20,453 nt of DNA from DAOUMU01 sp034409055. Its GTDB lineage: Bacteria > Chloroflexota > Anaerolineae > 4572-78 > J111. The notes under the pieces were generated by a model. It did not search any database, was not told the DNA's origin, and worked only from the letters and a program-made list of their open reading frames with translations. A program made the position numbers and the translations under genes. Position 1 is the first letter of the stretch. Each line of letters begins with the position of its first letter. This document shows, piece after piece, positions 1-6,501 of the stretch. The stretch is from NCBI GenBank assembly GCA_034409055.1, contig DAOUMU010000063.1, positions 1 through 20,453 of the forward strand, read 5' to 3'.

Positions 1-13
1 AGTCCAAACAATA

Positions 14-32
14 CGGGTAGATCATCTACCCG
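14..32. repeat. Short perfect palindrome with a single central base
   Basis: CGGGTAGAT and ATCTACCCG face each other around one central C. As RNA it would form a 7-bp stem with a 5-nt loop. A short T run follows on the plus strand near 60-66 but is too far away for a clean terminator. It could be an operator, or a terminator of a gene to the left of the window. The rest of 1-187 shows no coding signal that I can support. Confidence 0.4.
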
Positions 33-187
33 CTCTATATACGGTTCTGTTCGTCTCTCGTTTTTCATAACCAGAGGTATAACAGAATTTGATTTTATTG
101 ACAAAATTTAAGCGAACGTTGAGTCAACAGGCACAACGTGCCGAAAACCTTCCACAGGCCATCTCCTGAAATATGAAAACTTAACAT

Positions 188-346
188 TCAAAATAAAAGG
201 AAGCCTCCCTGCCCACAGCGGAAAAAGACATGCCGGCCTTCAACCCTGGAAAAGGGTTCCAGACTCAACACCCGGGTGTAGAATGTTCCGGTTGCTGCCA
301 GATCATCCACGTAAAGACAGGTTTCCAGTATTTGTTTGACTTGCAT
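188..346 (-). pseudogene. Truncated VOC/glyoxalase-family protein (N-terminal half only)
   Basis: The reading frame starts at an ATG ending at 346, preceded by a good GAGGAG ribosome-binding site, and stops at a TGA after 52 codons. The protein has the pattern of the first beta-alpha-beta-beta module of the vicinal oxygen chelate superfamily: a leading ETCLYVDDLAAT strand and helix start, FYTRVLSLEP, and then EGRHVFFRCG leading to FLLF. Intact relatives run to about 120-150 residues and normally continue with an NP-type turn and a second module. Here a stop codon follows LLF directly, and no second-module match is obvious in the other frames down to position 60. The most likely reading is a gene broken by a stop or deletion. 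A very small functional half-domain is possible but less likely. The VOC assignment is from sequence pattern and memory, not a search. Confidence 0.6.
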
Positions 347-537
347 GGGCCTGACTCCTCGATTTATCTCCCCCAGATAATGGTGTTGGTTATATTGATG
401 TGCTAATTGTGGGGTACGTCTGCTAAGATTTGCTGCATTTTAATTTTTTCTACATAAGGGCTGGTGATATCGTTGTTGTCAGCTTGGTTTATCACAACTC
501 TTTGGGTTTGTCAAGAGGGGTAATAAATGTACGGAAA

Positions 538-561
538 GGGCGGAGTCGATAGACTCCGCCC
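538..561 (-). terminator. Putative intrinsic terminator downstream of the LPDTG protein
   Basis: GGGCGGAGTC and GACTCCGCCC form a perfect 10-bp stem around a 4-nt loop. On the minus strand the stem is followed by TTTCCGT and an AT-rich stretch. It lies about 70 bp past the stop codon of the gene at 632-1489. The U tract is short, so termination efficiency is uncertain. Confidence 0.65.
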
Positions 562-631
562 GTGCTTTAATCTAAGACCATCGTGCCAAAATTCTCCGGA
601 TGAGAAATCCAGGCACTGCAGTATGTAATTC

Positions 632-1489
632 TTACCGAAAACGCCGAACGAAGAACAGGCCAAAACCACCAGCCAAAGTGAGTCCACCAATTACCAATAG
701 CAGCAGACTGGTCCAGGGGATGACTACCCCACCCGTATCAGGTAAAGTGGCTGGTTCCAGACCACCGGTAATGTTGAAGGGAGGAGTAATCACCTGATCA
801 CCTGCCTTAACCGGTGCGTCGGGACCGTTGGGGAATTCCCATATGCCCTCCTGACCCGCGTCGGTGTGTAACATGGCATAGAGCGTTTCAGTGGCCTCAT
901 TCGGATTGATTTCTACCGTTACGTCGCTGTTCTCACCGACAGTAACCGGGCTGAAACCGAGAATCGGCCCAGGTTTTCCCTCTTGCTGAGCATGGATCAC
1001 CATCCAGCCGGGACCATCACTGAAGACCTTAGCAACAGTAACTTTGCCGTTCTGAATCGGTTGGTCGGCCACCCCAACCCCAGCCGTAACTTTAAAGGGA
1101 GGCGTGACAACTTGATCACCTACTTTCACCGGCACATCGGGGCCGTTGGGGAATTCCCACGTACCTTCTTGACCGGCATCGGTGTGGAGCATAGCGTATA
1201 GCGTGCCGGTCGCACCGGTCGCATCGATCTCCACCACTACGTTACTATTCTCCCCTGCGGTAACCGGGCTGAAACCAAGAATGGGGCCGGGTTTGCCCTC
1301 TTGTTGGGCATGGATGACCAGCCAGCCAGGGCCATCGCTGACAACGGTCTCGATCGTCACTTTGTTATTCGCGATTGCTTGGTCGCTCACGGTCACACCA
1401 GGTGTCATTTGAGCCAGGGCCAAGGGGGACAAAGCCAAAAGCATTAACATAGTCCAGCTTACAACAAACAGTTTTCGAAGGTTATACAT
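632..1489 (-). CDS. Secreted two-repeat DUF7282-like protein with LPDTG C-terminal anchor
   Basis: This 285-residue protein begins with a signal peptide (hydrophobic stretch about residues 7-26, ending ALAQ). Two near-identical repeats follow at about 31-136 and 137-242, with a 106-residue period. Each carries a VxDQ start, SDGPGW, HAQQEGKPGPILGFSPVT, YAMLHTDAGQEG and WEFPNGPD, a pattern I associate with DUF7282-type extracellular domains. The C-terminus has LPDTG at 249-253, a membrane segment at about 258-281 and a basic RRFR end. This is the standard three-part sortase signal, so the protein is probably exported and either covalently anchored or held in the membrane. AAGGAGATTAGCAAA before the ATG is a good ribosome-binding site. 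It lies downstream of the sigma/anti-sigma pair but behind a terminator, so it probably has its own promoter. The function of the repeats is unknown; no sortase gene is in the window. Confidence 0.85.
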   Translation of the reverse strand: MYNLRKLFVVSWTMLMLLALSPLALAQMTPGVTVSDQAIANNKVTIETVVSDGPGWLVIHAQQEGKPGPILGFSPVTAGENSNVVVEIDATGATGTLYAMLHTDAGQEGTWEFPNGPDVPVKVGDQVVTPPFKVTAGVGVADQPIQNGKVTVAKVFSDGPGWMVIHAQQEGKPGPILGFSPVTVGENSDVTVEINPNEATETLYAMLHTDAGQEGIWEFPNGPDAPVKAGDQVITPPFNITGGLEPATLPDTGGVVIPWTSLLLLVIGGLTLAGGFGLFFVRRFR

Positions 1490-1670
1490 TTTGCTAATCT
1501 CCTTATTTAGCGTTGATAGAGAAAGTTAATTATTAAGTTCGCCGGCGGTAAGATACCAGGTCCACATTGACCCTTCCGATAGAAGATACGCAAAAAGACA
1601 ACATTTGGATGTATAAAAAGGGGGAAAATTTAAAGAAAAAAGATATCCCCTTCAAATTTGTGGGTACCAG

Positions 1671-1734
1671 GGGCGAGACAAGTCGGATTGGTGATAGCCG
1701 AAGCAAACAAGCTATGCTCCGACTTGCCTCGCCC
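1671..1734. repeat. Long intergenic hairpin with 17-bp arms
   Basis: The arms at 1671-1687 and 1718-1734 are inverted copies with one mismatch, which becomes a G-U pair in minus-strand RNA. A further 5-bp stem (ATAGC at 1694-1698, GCTAT at 1711-1715) extends it inward. It sits between the LPDTG gene and the anti-sigma gene, apart from the canonical terminator at 1755-1786. No T run follows directly on either strand. It may be a REP/MITE-like element or a structured 5' leader of the gene at 632-1489. I see nothing else in the 322-bp gap 1490-1811 beyond this hairpin, the terminator and the ribosome-binding site before 1489. Confidence 0.6.
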
Positions 1735-1754
1735 TTACTTTTGGAGAGGACACG

Positions 1755-1786
1755 AAAAAAGCCTATCCCCATATCAGAGATAGGCT
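1755..1786 (-). terminator. Intrinsic terminator of the sigma/anti-sigma operon
   Basis: On the minus strand AGCCTATCTC pairs with GGGATAGGCT (10 bp with one G-U) around a 7-nt loop and is followed directly by a run of T. It lies about 25 bp past the anti-sigma stop codon. This is a textbook Rho-independent terminator and the clearest one in the window. Confidence 0.88.
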
Positions 1787-1811
1787 CTTGCTAACGGCGC
1801 TACAGACTCGG

Positions 1812-2543
1812 TTAGAGGGAACCGCCCAGGACTTTATCGCCGGTGGGACCGGGACTGCCTCCGGCCGGCTCAATTGTGATGCCAAAGGCAGAATAGTCGG
1901 AGAACGGTTTTGGAGAAGAAATCCAGACCGAACCGTAACCGTCTTGATTAACCGAGAAAACCGCGCCACTGTCCCGCTGTCCATCCTTGATAAGCCATAG
2001 TTGGTACTGTTGTGTCTTATCCAGGGTGGGCAGCCGCTCGACCACTAAAGTGCCATGCTGGCCATCAAGGCTAATGACAAGGAGACCACTGGCATCCGGG
2101 ACCACGTCGGTGCCGTTTAGAGCAACAGTTTGCATGATCTCTGCCGGTGCTTGGCCGGCTTCTATTTGATTGAGTCGCTGCCATAGCCACAGATTGCCAA
2201 TGACTAAAGCCAGTATCAGTACCAAACTGGCCACGCCCCACACGGGCGTAGCACGTCTCATAAAAATTCCTGGTAACTGCCACCACAACGGCCGAGGTTG
2301 GGAGAGCGGAGTGGACTGCGCTGACTGAATACGGTCCATCAGCCGATCTTTCAGACCCGGTGGGGGAGTGGTGTCGGGTCCGGTCAGGGCGAGCTGATTA
2401 ACAGTCGCTTGATAGGCAAGCAATTCAGCTCGACAATCGGCACAAACCGCCAAATGTTCGGACACAAAAATGGTCTCATCCTCATCCAGGCAGTCCAGAG
2501 CGTAGCCAGGCAATAATTCCAGGACGTGTTCATCGCTAGACAT
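1812..2543 (-). CDS. RskA-like membrane anti-sigma factor with zinc-finger motif
   Basis: The preferred start is the ATG at 2543, giving 243 residues; a TTG lies one codon upstream, and GAGG is well spaced before the ATG. The N-terminus has the anti-sigma zinc-binding pattern H-x3-C-x2-C (H30, C34, C37 in EHLAVCADC), which clamps an ECF sigma factor in the cytoplasm. One membrane segment follows at about residues 100-121. The extracytoplasmic part from about 135 to the end resembles the RskA C-terminal domain, with YQLWLIKDG and GYGSVWIS typical of that fold. It lies 58 bp after the sigma gene on the same strand and so is almost certainly co-transcribed with it. In this family the sigma factor is released by regulated proteolysis of the anti-sigma factor; the signal here cannot be read from sequence. 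Confidence 0.9.
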   Translation of the reverse strand: MSSDEHVLELLPGYALDCLDEDETIFVSEHLAVCADCRAELLAYQATVNQLALTGPDTTPPPGLKDRLMDRIQSAQSTPLSQPRPLWWQLPGIFMRRATPVWGVASLVLILALVIGNLWLWQRLNQIEAGQAPAEIMQTVALNGTDVVPDASGLLVISLDGQHGTLVVERLPTLDKTQQYQLWLIKDGQRDSGAVFSVNQDGYGSVWISSPKPFSDYSAFGITIEPAGGSPGPTGDKVLGGSL

Positions 2544-2601
2544 CAAAAGACCTCATTACACTTTCCCTAAAATACTATACGCAGTGCGAAACCTCTTGGA
2601 T

Positions 2602-3180
2602 TTATTTGACAGCTATCTGTTCATCTTCCAACATCTGACGCAGCTTTTGCATCGCCAGGCGGATTCTGGTTTTAACCGTTCCCAGAGGTTGGCCAAGCTG
2701 GTCGGCAATCTGGCGATGTGTGTATCCTTTGAAGAAAGCCAAAGCCAGGGCCTGCCGCTGATCTGCGGGCAATTGGGCTACGGCAGCCTGGACATTTGCG
2801 CGCTGTAGCGCCAGCTCGGTGATCGTCTCTGGGTCACTTTCGTCAGGAACAGCCTCGGTGAACATATCGGTCCAACTCACACTGTGGTGCTCTGGTCGAG
2901 AGCTACGCCGACGCAACATGCTTATTGAGTGGTTGCGGGTTATGCTGGTCAGCCAGGTAGTCACTTTAGCCTGGTCAGCCCGGTATGTTCCCGCCTTTTC
3001 CCAAATGCGAGTGAACACGTCGAGGGTAATCTCTTCGGCAGTGGCCCGGTCTCCCACAACATTTAAGGCCAGGCTAAAGACGAGACGGTTATATCGATTG
3101 TACAGTTCACTTAGGGCATCCTGTTTGGCCCGAGTAATTAGCAGGATCAAGCTTTCATCATTCAGAGTTGAATAATCCAC
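2602..3180 (-). CDS. ECF (SigK-like) RNA polymerase sigma factor
   Basis: This 192-residue protein has the two conserved sigma-70 modules of extracytoplasmic-function factors. Region 2 lies at about residues 24-92, including YNRYNRLVFSLALNVVGD and the WEKAGTYR/TWLTSITRNH segment that contacts the -10 element. Region 4 lies at about 128-185, with the helix-turn-helix GYTHRQIADQLGQPLGTVKT that binds the -35 element. Regions 1 and 3 are absent, as expected. The start is a GTG; AAGG lies about 12 nt upstream, a somewhat loose spacing, and no better in-frame start is near. The RskA-type partner directly downstream makes this a SigK/RskA-style pair. The likely regulon is envelope or exported proteins, and the LPDTG protein at 632-1489 is the nearest candidate. 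Confidence 0.93.
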   Translation of the reverse strand: MDYSTLNDESLILLITRAKQDALSELYNRYNRLVFSLALNVVGDRATAEEITLDVFTRIWEKAGTYRADQAKVTTWLTSITRNHSISMLRRRSSRPEHHSVSWTDMFTEAVPDESDPETITELALQRANVQAAVAQLPADQRQALALAFFKGYTHRQIADQLGQPLGTVKTRIRLAMQKLRQMLEDEQIAVK

Positions 3181-3216
3181 GAGGCACTGTGACCTTTTTC
3201 ATCATTCTCTGGAACT

Positions 3217-3222
3217 ATTTTA
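3217..3222 (-). promoter_or_regulatory. Candidate -10 element upstream of the sigma gene
   Basis: The minus strand reads TGGTAAAAT, an extended -10-like element about 40 bp before the GTG start at 3180. No good -35 hexamer is visible at 16-18 bp. It could serve housekeeping transcription of the sigma/anti-sigma pair. ECF autoregulation is common in this family, but I cannot identify an ECF-type promoter here. Confidence 0.35.
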
Positions 3223-3305
3223 CCACATTTTAGCATTTCATCAGAATAGCTAAGCCATTGGAAAGGGGCCCCAAAAAGTTCAATTTTTATTTGCCAAGAA
3301 ACATC

Positions 3306-3323
3306 TTGCGCTTGATTGCGCAA
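3306..3323 (-). terminator. Weak hairpin downstream of the alanine dehydrogenase pair
   Basis: TTGCGC and GCGCAA form a 6-bp stem around a 6-nt loop, 30 bp past the stop of the gene at 3353-4465. On the minus strand it is followed by GATGTTTCTTGG rather than a clean U tract. It is placed where a terminator of the ald operon is expected, but the signal is weak. Confidence 0.35.
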
Positions 3324-3352
3324 CAGTTAGGTTAGTCAACGACAACTTTGTA

Positions 3353-4465
3353 TTACAAGAGTTCGTCAATTGCGGTGTACTCAAGGTCAAAAGCGTCGGC
3401 GACACCCTTATAAGTTACTTTGCCCTTGACTACGTTGGCCCCGCGTTTGACCTCGGGATTTTCTTTCATCGCCCGTTTCCAGCCTTTGTCAGCAATTTGC
3501 AGGGCATAAGGCAAGGTGGCATTCGTCAAGGCCATGGTTGAAGTTTTAGGAACCGCTCCTGGCATATTGCTTACGGCATAATGCACGATCCCATCAATCA
3601 CATAAGTTGGATTAGCATGCGTTGTCTCTCTCGAGGTTGCAAAACATCCGCCTTGGTCGATGGAAACATCTATCAAGACTGCCCCCTTTTTCATGGTTTT
3701 CAACATGTTGCGGGTCACCAATTTGGGGGTCCTGCTGCCTGGAATAAGCACTGCGCCGACGACTACATCAGCTTTTTTGACGAGATTTCGAACGGTTGCC
3801 GGACTGGACATCATTGTAAAGCAGTTTTCAGGCATAACATCACTCAGATAACGCAAGCGATCCAGATTGATATCGAGGATATACACCTTCGCGCCCAATC
3901 CACAAGCCCTTTTGGCAGCATTGAGACCAACCACGCCACCACCAAGAATGACGATAATGCCAGGGTCTACGCCGGGCACTCCGCCAAGGAGCACGCCATC
4001 TCCTCCCTGGGCCATTTCAAGGTACTTGGCCGCTTCCTGAATCGCCATTTGTCCGGCCACTTCACTCATCGGAATGAGCAAGGGCAGAGAACCATCTGCT
4101 CTTTGGATTGTCTCATAAGCAATACTGACAGTTCCACGTTCAATCAGCATTTGGGTCACATCTTCCGAGGCGGCCAGATGAAGGTAAGCAAAATAGATTT
4201 GATCTTCCCGGAGCAGTTCATACTCAGATGGCTGGGGTTCTTTCACCCGAAGAATCATATCCGACCGGTCAAAAATTTCTTGAGGCGTGGCCACGATTTC
4301 AGCCCCGTGTTCGGCATAGCCACTAGCCTCGAAGCCACTGCCGGTCCCGGCACTTGATTCAACCAGGACCGTATGCCCCTGGTGTTTCAAAACCTCTACG
4401 CCTTCCGGGGTCATGGCCACCCGATTCTCTCCAACTTTGGTTTCCTTCAAAATACCGACGATCAT
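3353..4465 (-). CDS. ald: Alanine dehydrogenase, second (downstream) paralogue
   Basis: This 370-residue protein matches the family length and aligns with its upstream neighbour without gaps over most of its length. The enzyme interconverts L-alanine and pyruvate plus ammonium with NAD in the cytoplasm. Family landmarks are at the expected positions: R15 (ENRVAMTP), K75 (VKEPQPSEY), H96 (YLHLA), the Rossmann GGGVVG at 175-180, D198 after the second strand for the NAD ribose, D270 (IDQGG) and N300. It differs from the usual family sequence near the substrate pocket: IPMSEVAG instead of TPMSEVAG (I131) and HYAVSN instead of HYCVAN. An AGAGG ribosome-binding site precedes the ATG. It lies 25 bp downstream of the first copy, so it is probably the second gene of an operon. 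A changed substrate range is possible but untested. Confidence 0.9.
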   Translation of the reverse strand: MIVGILKETKVGENRVAMTPEGVEVLKHQGHTVLVESSAGTGSGFEASGYAEHGAEIVATPQEIFDRSDMILRVKEPQPSEYELLREDQIYFAYLHLAASEDVTQMLIERGTVSIAYETIQRADGSLPLLIPMSEVAGQMAIQEAAKYLEMAQGGDGVLLGGVPGVDPGIIVILGGGVVGLNAAKRACGLGAKVYILDINLDRLRYLSDVMPENCFTMMSSPATVRNLVKKADVVVGAVLIPGSRTPKLVTRNMLKTMKKGAVLIDVSIDQGGCFATSRETTHANPTYVIDGIVHYAVSNMPGAVPKTSTMALTNATLPYALQIADKGWKRAMKENPEVKRGANVVKGKVTYKGVADAFDLEYTAIDELL

Positions 4466-4490
4466 TGTCTTTTTCCTCTCTGCCTCATCC

Positions 4491-5606
4491 TTACATCAAA
4501 AACTCATCGATCGGGGTGTATGCAAGACCGAAGGCTTCTGCCACGGCCTTATAAGTGACCTTGCCATTGACAATGTTGGCGCCTGGCTTAATTTCATCAT
4601 TTTCCTGCATCGCGCGTTTCCAACCTTTATTGGCAATCTCTACGGTATAGGGCAGCGTAGCGTTGGTTAAGGCAATGGTGGAGGTTTTAGCTACTGCGCC
4701 GGGCATATTGGCCACGCAATAATGGACCACACCAGCCACCGTAAAAATCGGGTCGGTATGCGTGGTGGGTTTTGAGGTTTCGAAACATCCGCCCTGGTCG
4801 ATGGCTACATCGACCAGGACGGCTCCCTTCTTCATTGTCTTCAACATATTGCGGGTGACCAGTTTGGGAGCCTTGGCCCCCGCAACCAGGACGGCCCCGA
4901 TGACGACATCAGCCTCCTTAACCAACTTCCGGATCATCGCCGGGCTGGACATCAGGGGGAAACAATTGCTCGGCATCACATCTGACAGATACCGCAGCCG
5001 ATCCAGGTCCTTGTCGAGAACATATACCTTCGCCCCTAGCCCGCAGGCCATCTTGGCGGCATTAATTCCGACCACACCACCGCCGATAATTACGACCGTA
5101 CCAGGGTCCACGCCCGGCACGCCACCCAATAAAACACCGTGTCCTCCCTGGGCCATTTCCAGGTATTTGGCCCCCTGCTGGGTGGCCATCCGGCCGGCAA
5201 CTTCACTCATCGGGGTCAGCAGCGGCAGGGACCCATCCGCTTTCTGAATGGTTTCATAGGCAATGCAGATGGAGTTGCTCTTGATCAGTTCCTGCGTCAG
5301 TTCTTCCAACGCTGCCAAATGGAGATAGGTGAATATAATCTGATCTTTGCGAATAAGCTTGTATTCAGACGGTTGGGGCTCTTTAACGTGCATCACCATG
5401 TCGGCCCGCTCATAAATTTCTGCGGGCGTCTCCACAATCTCCCCACCGTGGGCGACATAGTCGGCATTTTCAAATCCGCTACCGATACCGGCATCTTTTT
5501 CGACTAACAATGTGTGTCCATTCTGTTTCAAGACTTCCACGCCGGCAGGGGTCATACACACCCGATTTTCTGCAATTTTGATTTCCTTCAGAATTCCGAT
5601 GATCAT
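4491..5606 (-). CDS. ald: Alanine dehydrogenase, first (upstream) paralogue
   Basis: This 371-residue NAD-dependent alanine dehydrogenase links alanine with pyruvate and ammonium. R15, K75, H96, GGGVVG at 175-180, D198, D270 and N300 are present, as are the standard TPMSEVAG and HYCVANMPGAV segments, so it looks like the more conventional copy. The start is certain from a strong AAGGAGG site six bases before the ATG. By eye it is about 70% identical to the downstream copy over the first 50 residues, which points to an old tandem duplication, not a recent one. It is the first gene after the intergenic region at 5607-5753 and probably leads a two-gene operon. Confidence 0.93.
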   Translation of the reverse strand: MIIGILKEIKIAENRVCMTPAGVEVLKQNGHTLLVEKDAGIGSGFENADYVAHGGEIVETPAEIYERADMVMHVKEPQPSEYKLIRKDQIIFTYLHLAALEELTQELIKSNSICIAYETIQKADGSLPLLTPMSEVAGRMATQQGAKYLEMAQGGHGVLLGGVPGVDPGTVVIIGGGVVGINAAKMACGLGAKVYVLDKDLDRLRYLSDVMPSNCFPLMSSPAMIRKLVKEADVVIGAVLVAGAKAPKLVTRNMLKTMKKGAVLVDVAIDQGGCFETSKPTTHTDPIFTVAGVVHYCVANMPGAVAKTSTIALTNATLPYTVEIANKGWKRAMQENDEIKPGANIVNGKVTYKAVAEAFGLAYTPIDEFLM

Positions 5607-5636
5607 GGCTATCCTCCTTATTTGTTCGATCGTTAG

Positions 5637-5642
5637 ATTGTA
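5637..5642 (-). promoter_or_regulatory. Candidate -10 element for the ald operon
   Basis: The minus strand has TACAAT (five of six consensus bases) about 31 bp before the ATG at 5606. A -35 hexamer at 17 bp is poor, with about three of six bases matching. Position and composition fit a promoter, perhaps one that needs an activator. Confidence 0.4.
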
Positions 5643-5681
5643 GGAATGTAACCACCTGGGGCCAGAGATGGCACTTTAATT

Positions 5682-5729
5682 GGTTATTAGTAATTGGAGA
5701 TTAGTTAAAATTACCAATGACCAATAACC
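5682..5729. repeat. AT-rich imperfect inverted repeat
   Basis: GGTTATTAGTAATTGG at 5682-5697 and CCAATGACCAATAACC at 5714-5729 are inverted copies matching at 13 of 16 positions. The words GGTTATTAG and AATTGG look like the short AT-rich intergenic repeat families common in several filamentous bacterial phyla. It lies between the ald operon promoter and the ComM remnant. No coding signal overlaps it. Confidence 0.5.
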
Positions 5730-5806
5730 GATATGCTCAATGTTTGACAGGCTATGGTTAGGCAGTTACGTAGGAATTTATATAATTCTTTCTTTATTAT
5801 GTCAAG

Positions 5807-6204
5807 TTATACTGTTAACAATAGCTCATCCAATTCGGGTGAAGTCCTCGCCGCTTTGACCGGACTGTGCCCTGTGGGTATTGGCGCCAGTCTCATCCAG
5901 GAGACAGAATACCCAAAAGGCACAGGCTGGCGAATCTCGGCCGGGCCCATCCCACAGGGAGGTAGTAAAGCTGCACAGGTTTTCGCACTATCGGCGTTGA
6001 TCTGCAAACTCATGCCTTCAAAGCGAGTCCCCTGGATGGCCCGAGCCGCCTCGATTCACTCACGAACCGTGGCACTGGATTCGCCGGTACGCTTGCTGCT
6101 CAACTTCTCAAAAGCGACATGGGGTACTTCCACGCGCGAAGCGTATCAATCCGGTCCAACAAGGGACCGGATATTCTTCTCTGATAGTTCTTGACCGTAG
6201 ATCT
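5807..6204 (-). pseudogene. Degraded C-terminal fragment of a ComM/YifB-like Mg-chelatase-related ATPase
   Basis: Reading the minus strand from about 6204 gives TVKNYQRRISGPLLDRID, the conserved segment before the C-terminal domain of the YifB/ComM family. The match then changes frame to RVEVPHVAFEKLSSKRTGES, meets an in-frame TGA where the family has an arginine codon (RE-stop-IEAARAIQ), and continues through GTRFEG, INAD and MGPAEIRQ. A 39-nt insertion separates INAD from MGPAEIRQ, and a further 17-nt insertion precedes FCLLDETG. A segment like KAARTSPELDE closes the match where the family has KLARTIADL. Everything before TVKNYQ, including the ATPase core, is missing. Frameshifts, a stop and insertions make this a decaying remnant. 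Intact homologues act in natural transformation or are of unclear role. An overlapping 146-codon plus-strand frame is a shadow. Confidence 0.82.
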
Positions 6205-6303
6205 CAGAACAAAAATTTAACAATTTGGTCTTAAGTGGTTTGGCTTGCCCGAGGAATTGAGCCACGTTCCTGAACATCCTGTTGATTTAGTGACCGAGGA
6301 CGG

Positions 6304-6355
6304 CTTGAGCCCTTACATTCGACCGTATGTAGAGTTCGTAAGGCCGGCTGAAGCC
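6304..6355. repeat. Long imperfect hairpin upstream of the cyclase gene
   Basis: Outer arms GGCTTGAGCC and GGCTGAAGCC pair with few mismatches, and inner CTTAC/GTAAG and ACAT/ATGT pairs extend the structure. It lies 70-120 bp before the promoter at 6425-6453 in sequence with no supported gene. It may be a dispersed intergenic repeat. Apart from this hairpin and the promoter, I see nothing in 6205-6501. Confidence 0.45.
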
Positions 6356-6424
6356 TCGACTCCGCTTGCCCATACTGGCAGAAAAGCCCTGTTTTGCTTG
6401 TCCCCAAACGGTTATATTATACCA

Positions 6425-6453
6425 CTGACAATTACCACCTGCGGTGATATAAT
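6425..6453 (+). promoter_or_regulatory. Near-consensus sigma-70 promoter for the cyclase gene
   Basis: CTGACA at 6425-6430 and a perfect TATAAT at 6448-6453 are separated by 17 bp, and a TG one base before the -10 makes it an extended -10. Transcription would start near 6460, about 40 bp before the ATG at 6502. It is the strongest promoter by consensus in the window and suggests housekeeping expression of the cyclase. Confidence 0.75.
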
Positions 6454-6501
6454 GTATATGTCAGTCAGTAGAATTTGCTATTTAACAATAAGAAATGGAG
6501 A

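Noticed and set aside
3581..4357. 258-codon plus-strand frame opposite the downstream alanine dehydrogenase
   Set aside because: It is fully antisense to a catalytically complete enzyme and has no family features.
5754..6194. 146-codon plus-strand open frame
   Set aside because: It is antisense to the ComM-like remnant, has no ribosome-binding site, and its sequence resembles no protein family; it is a shadow.
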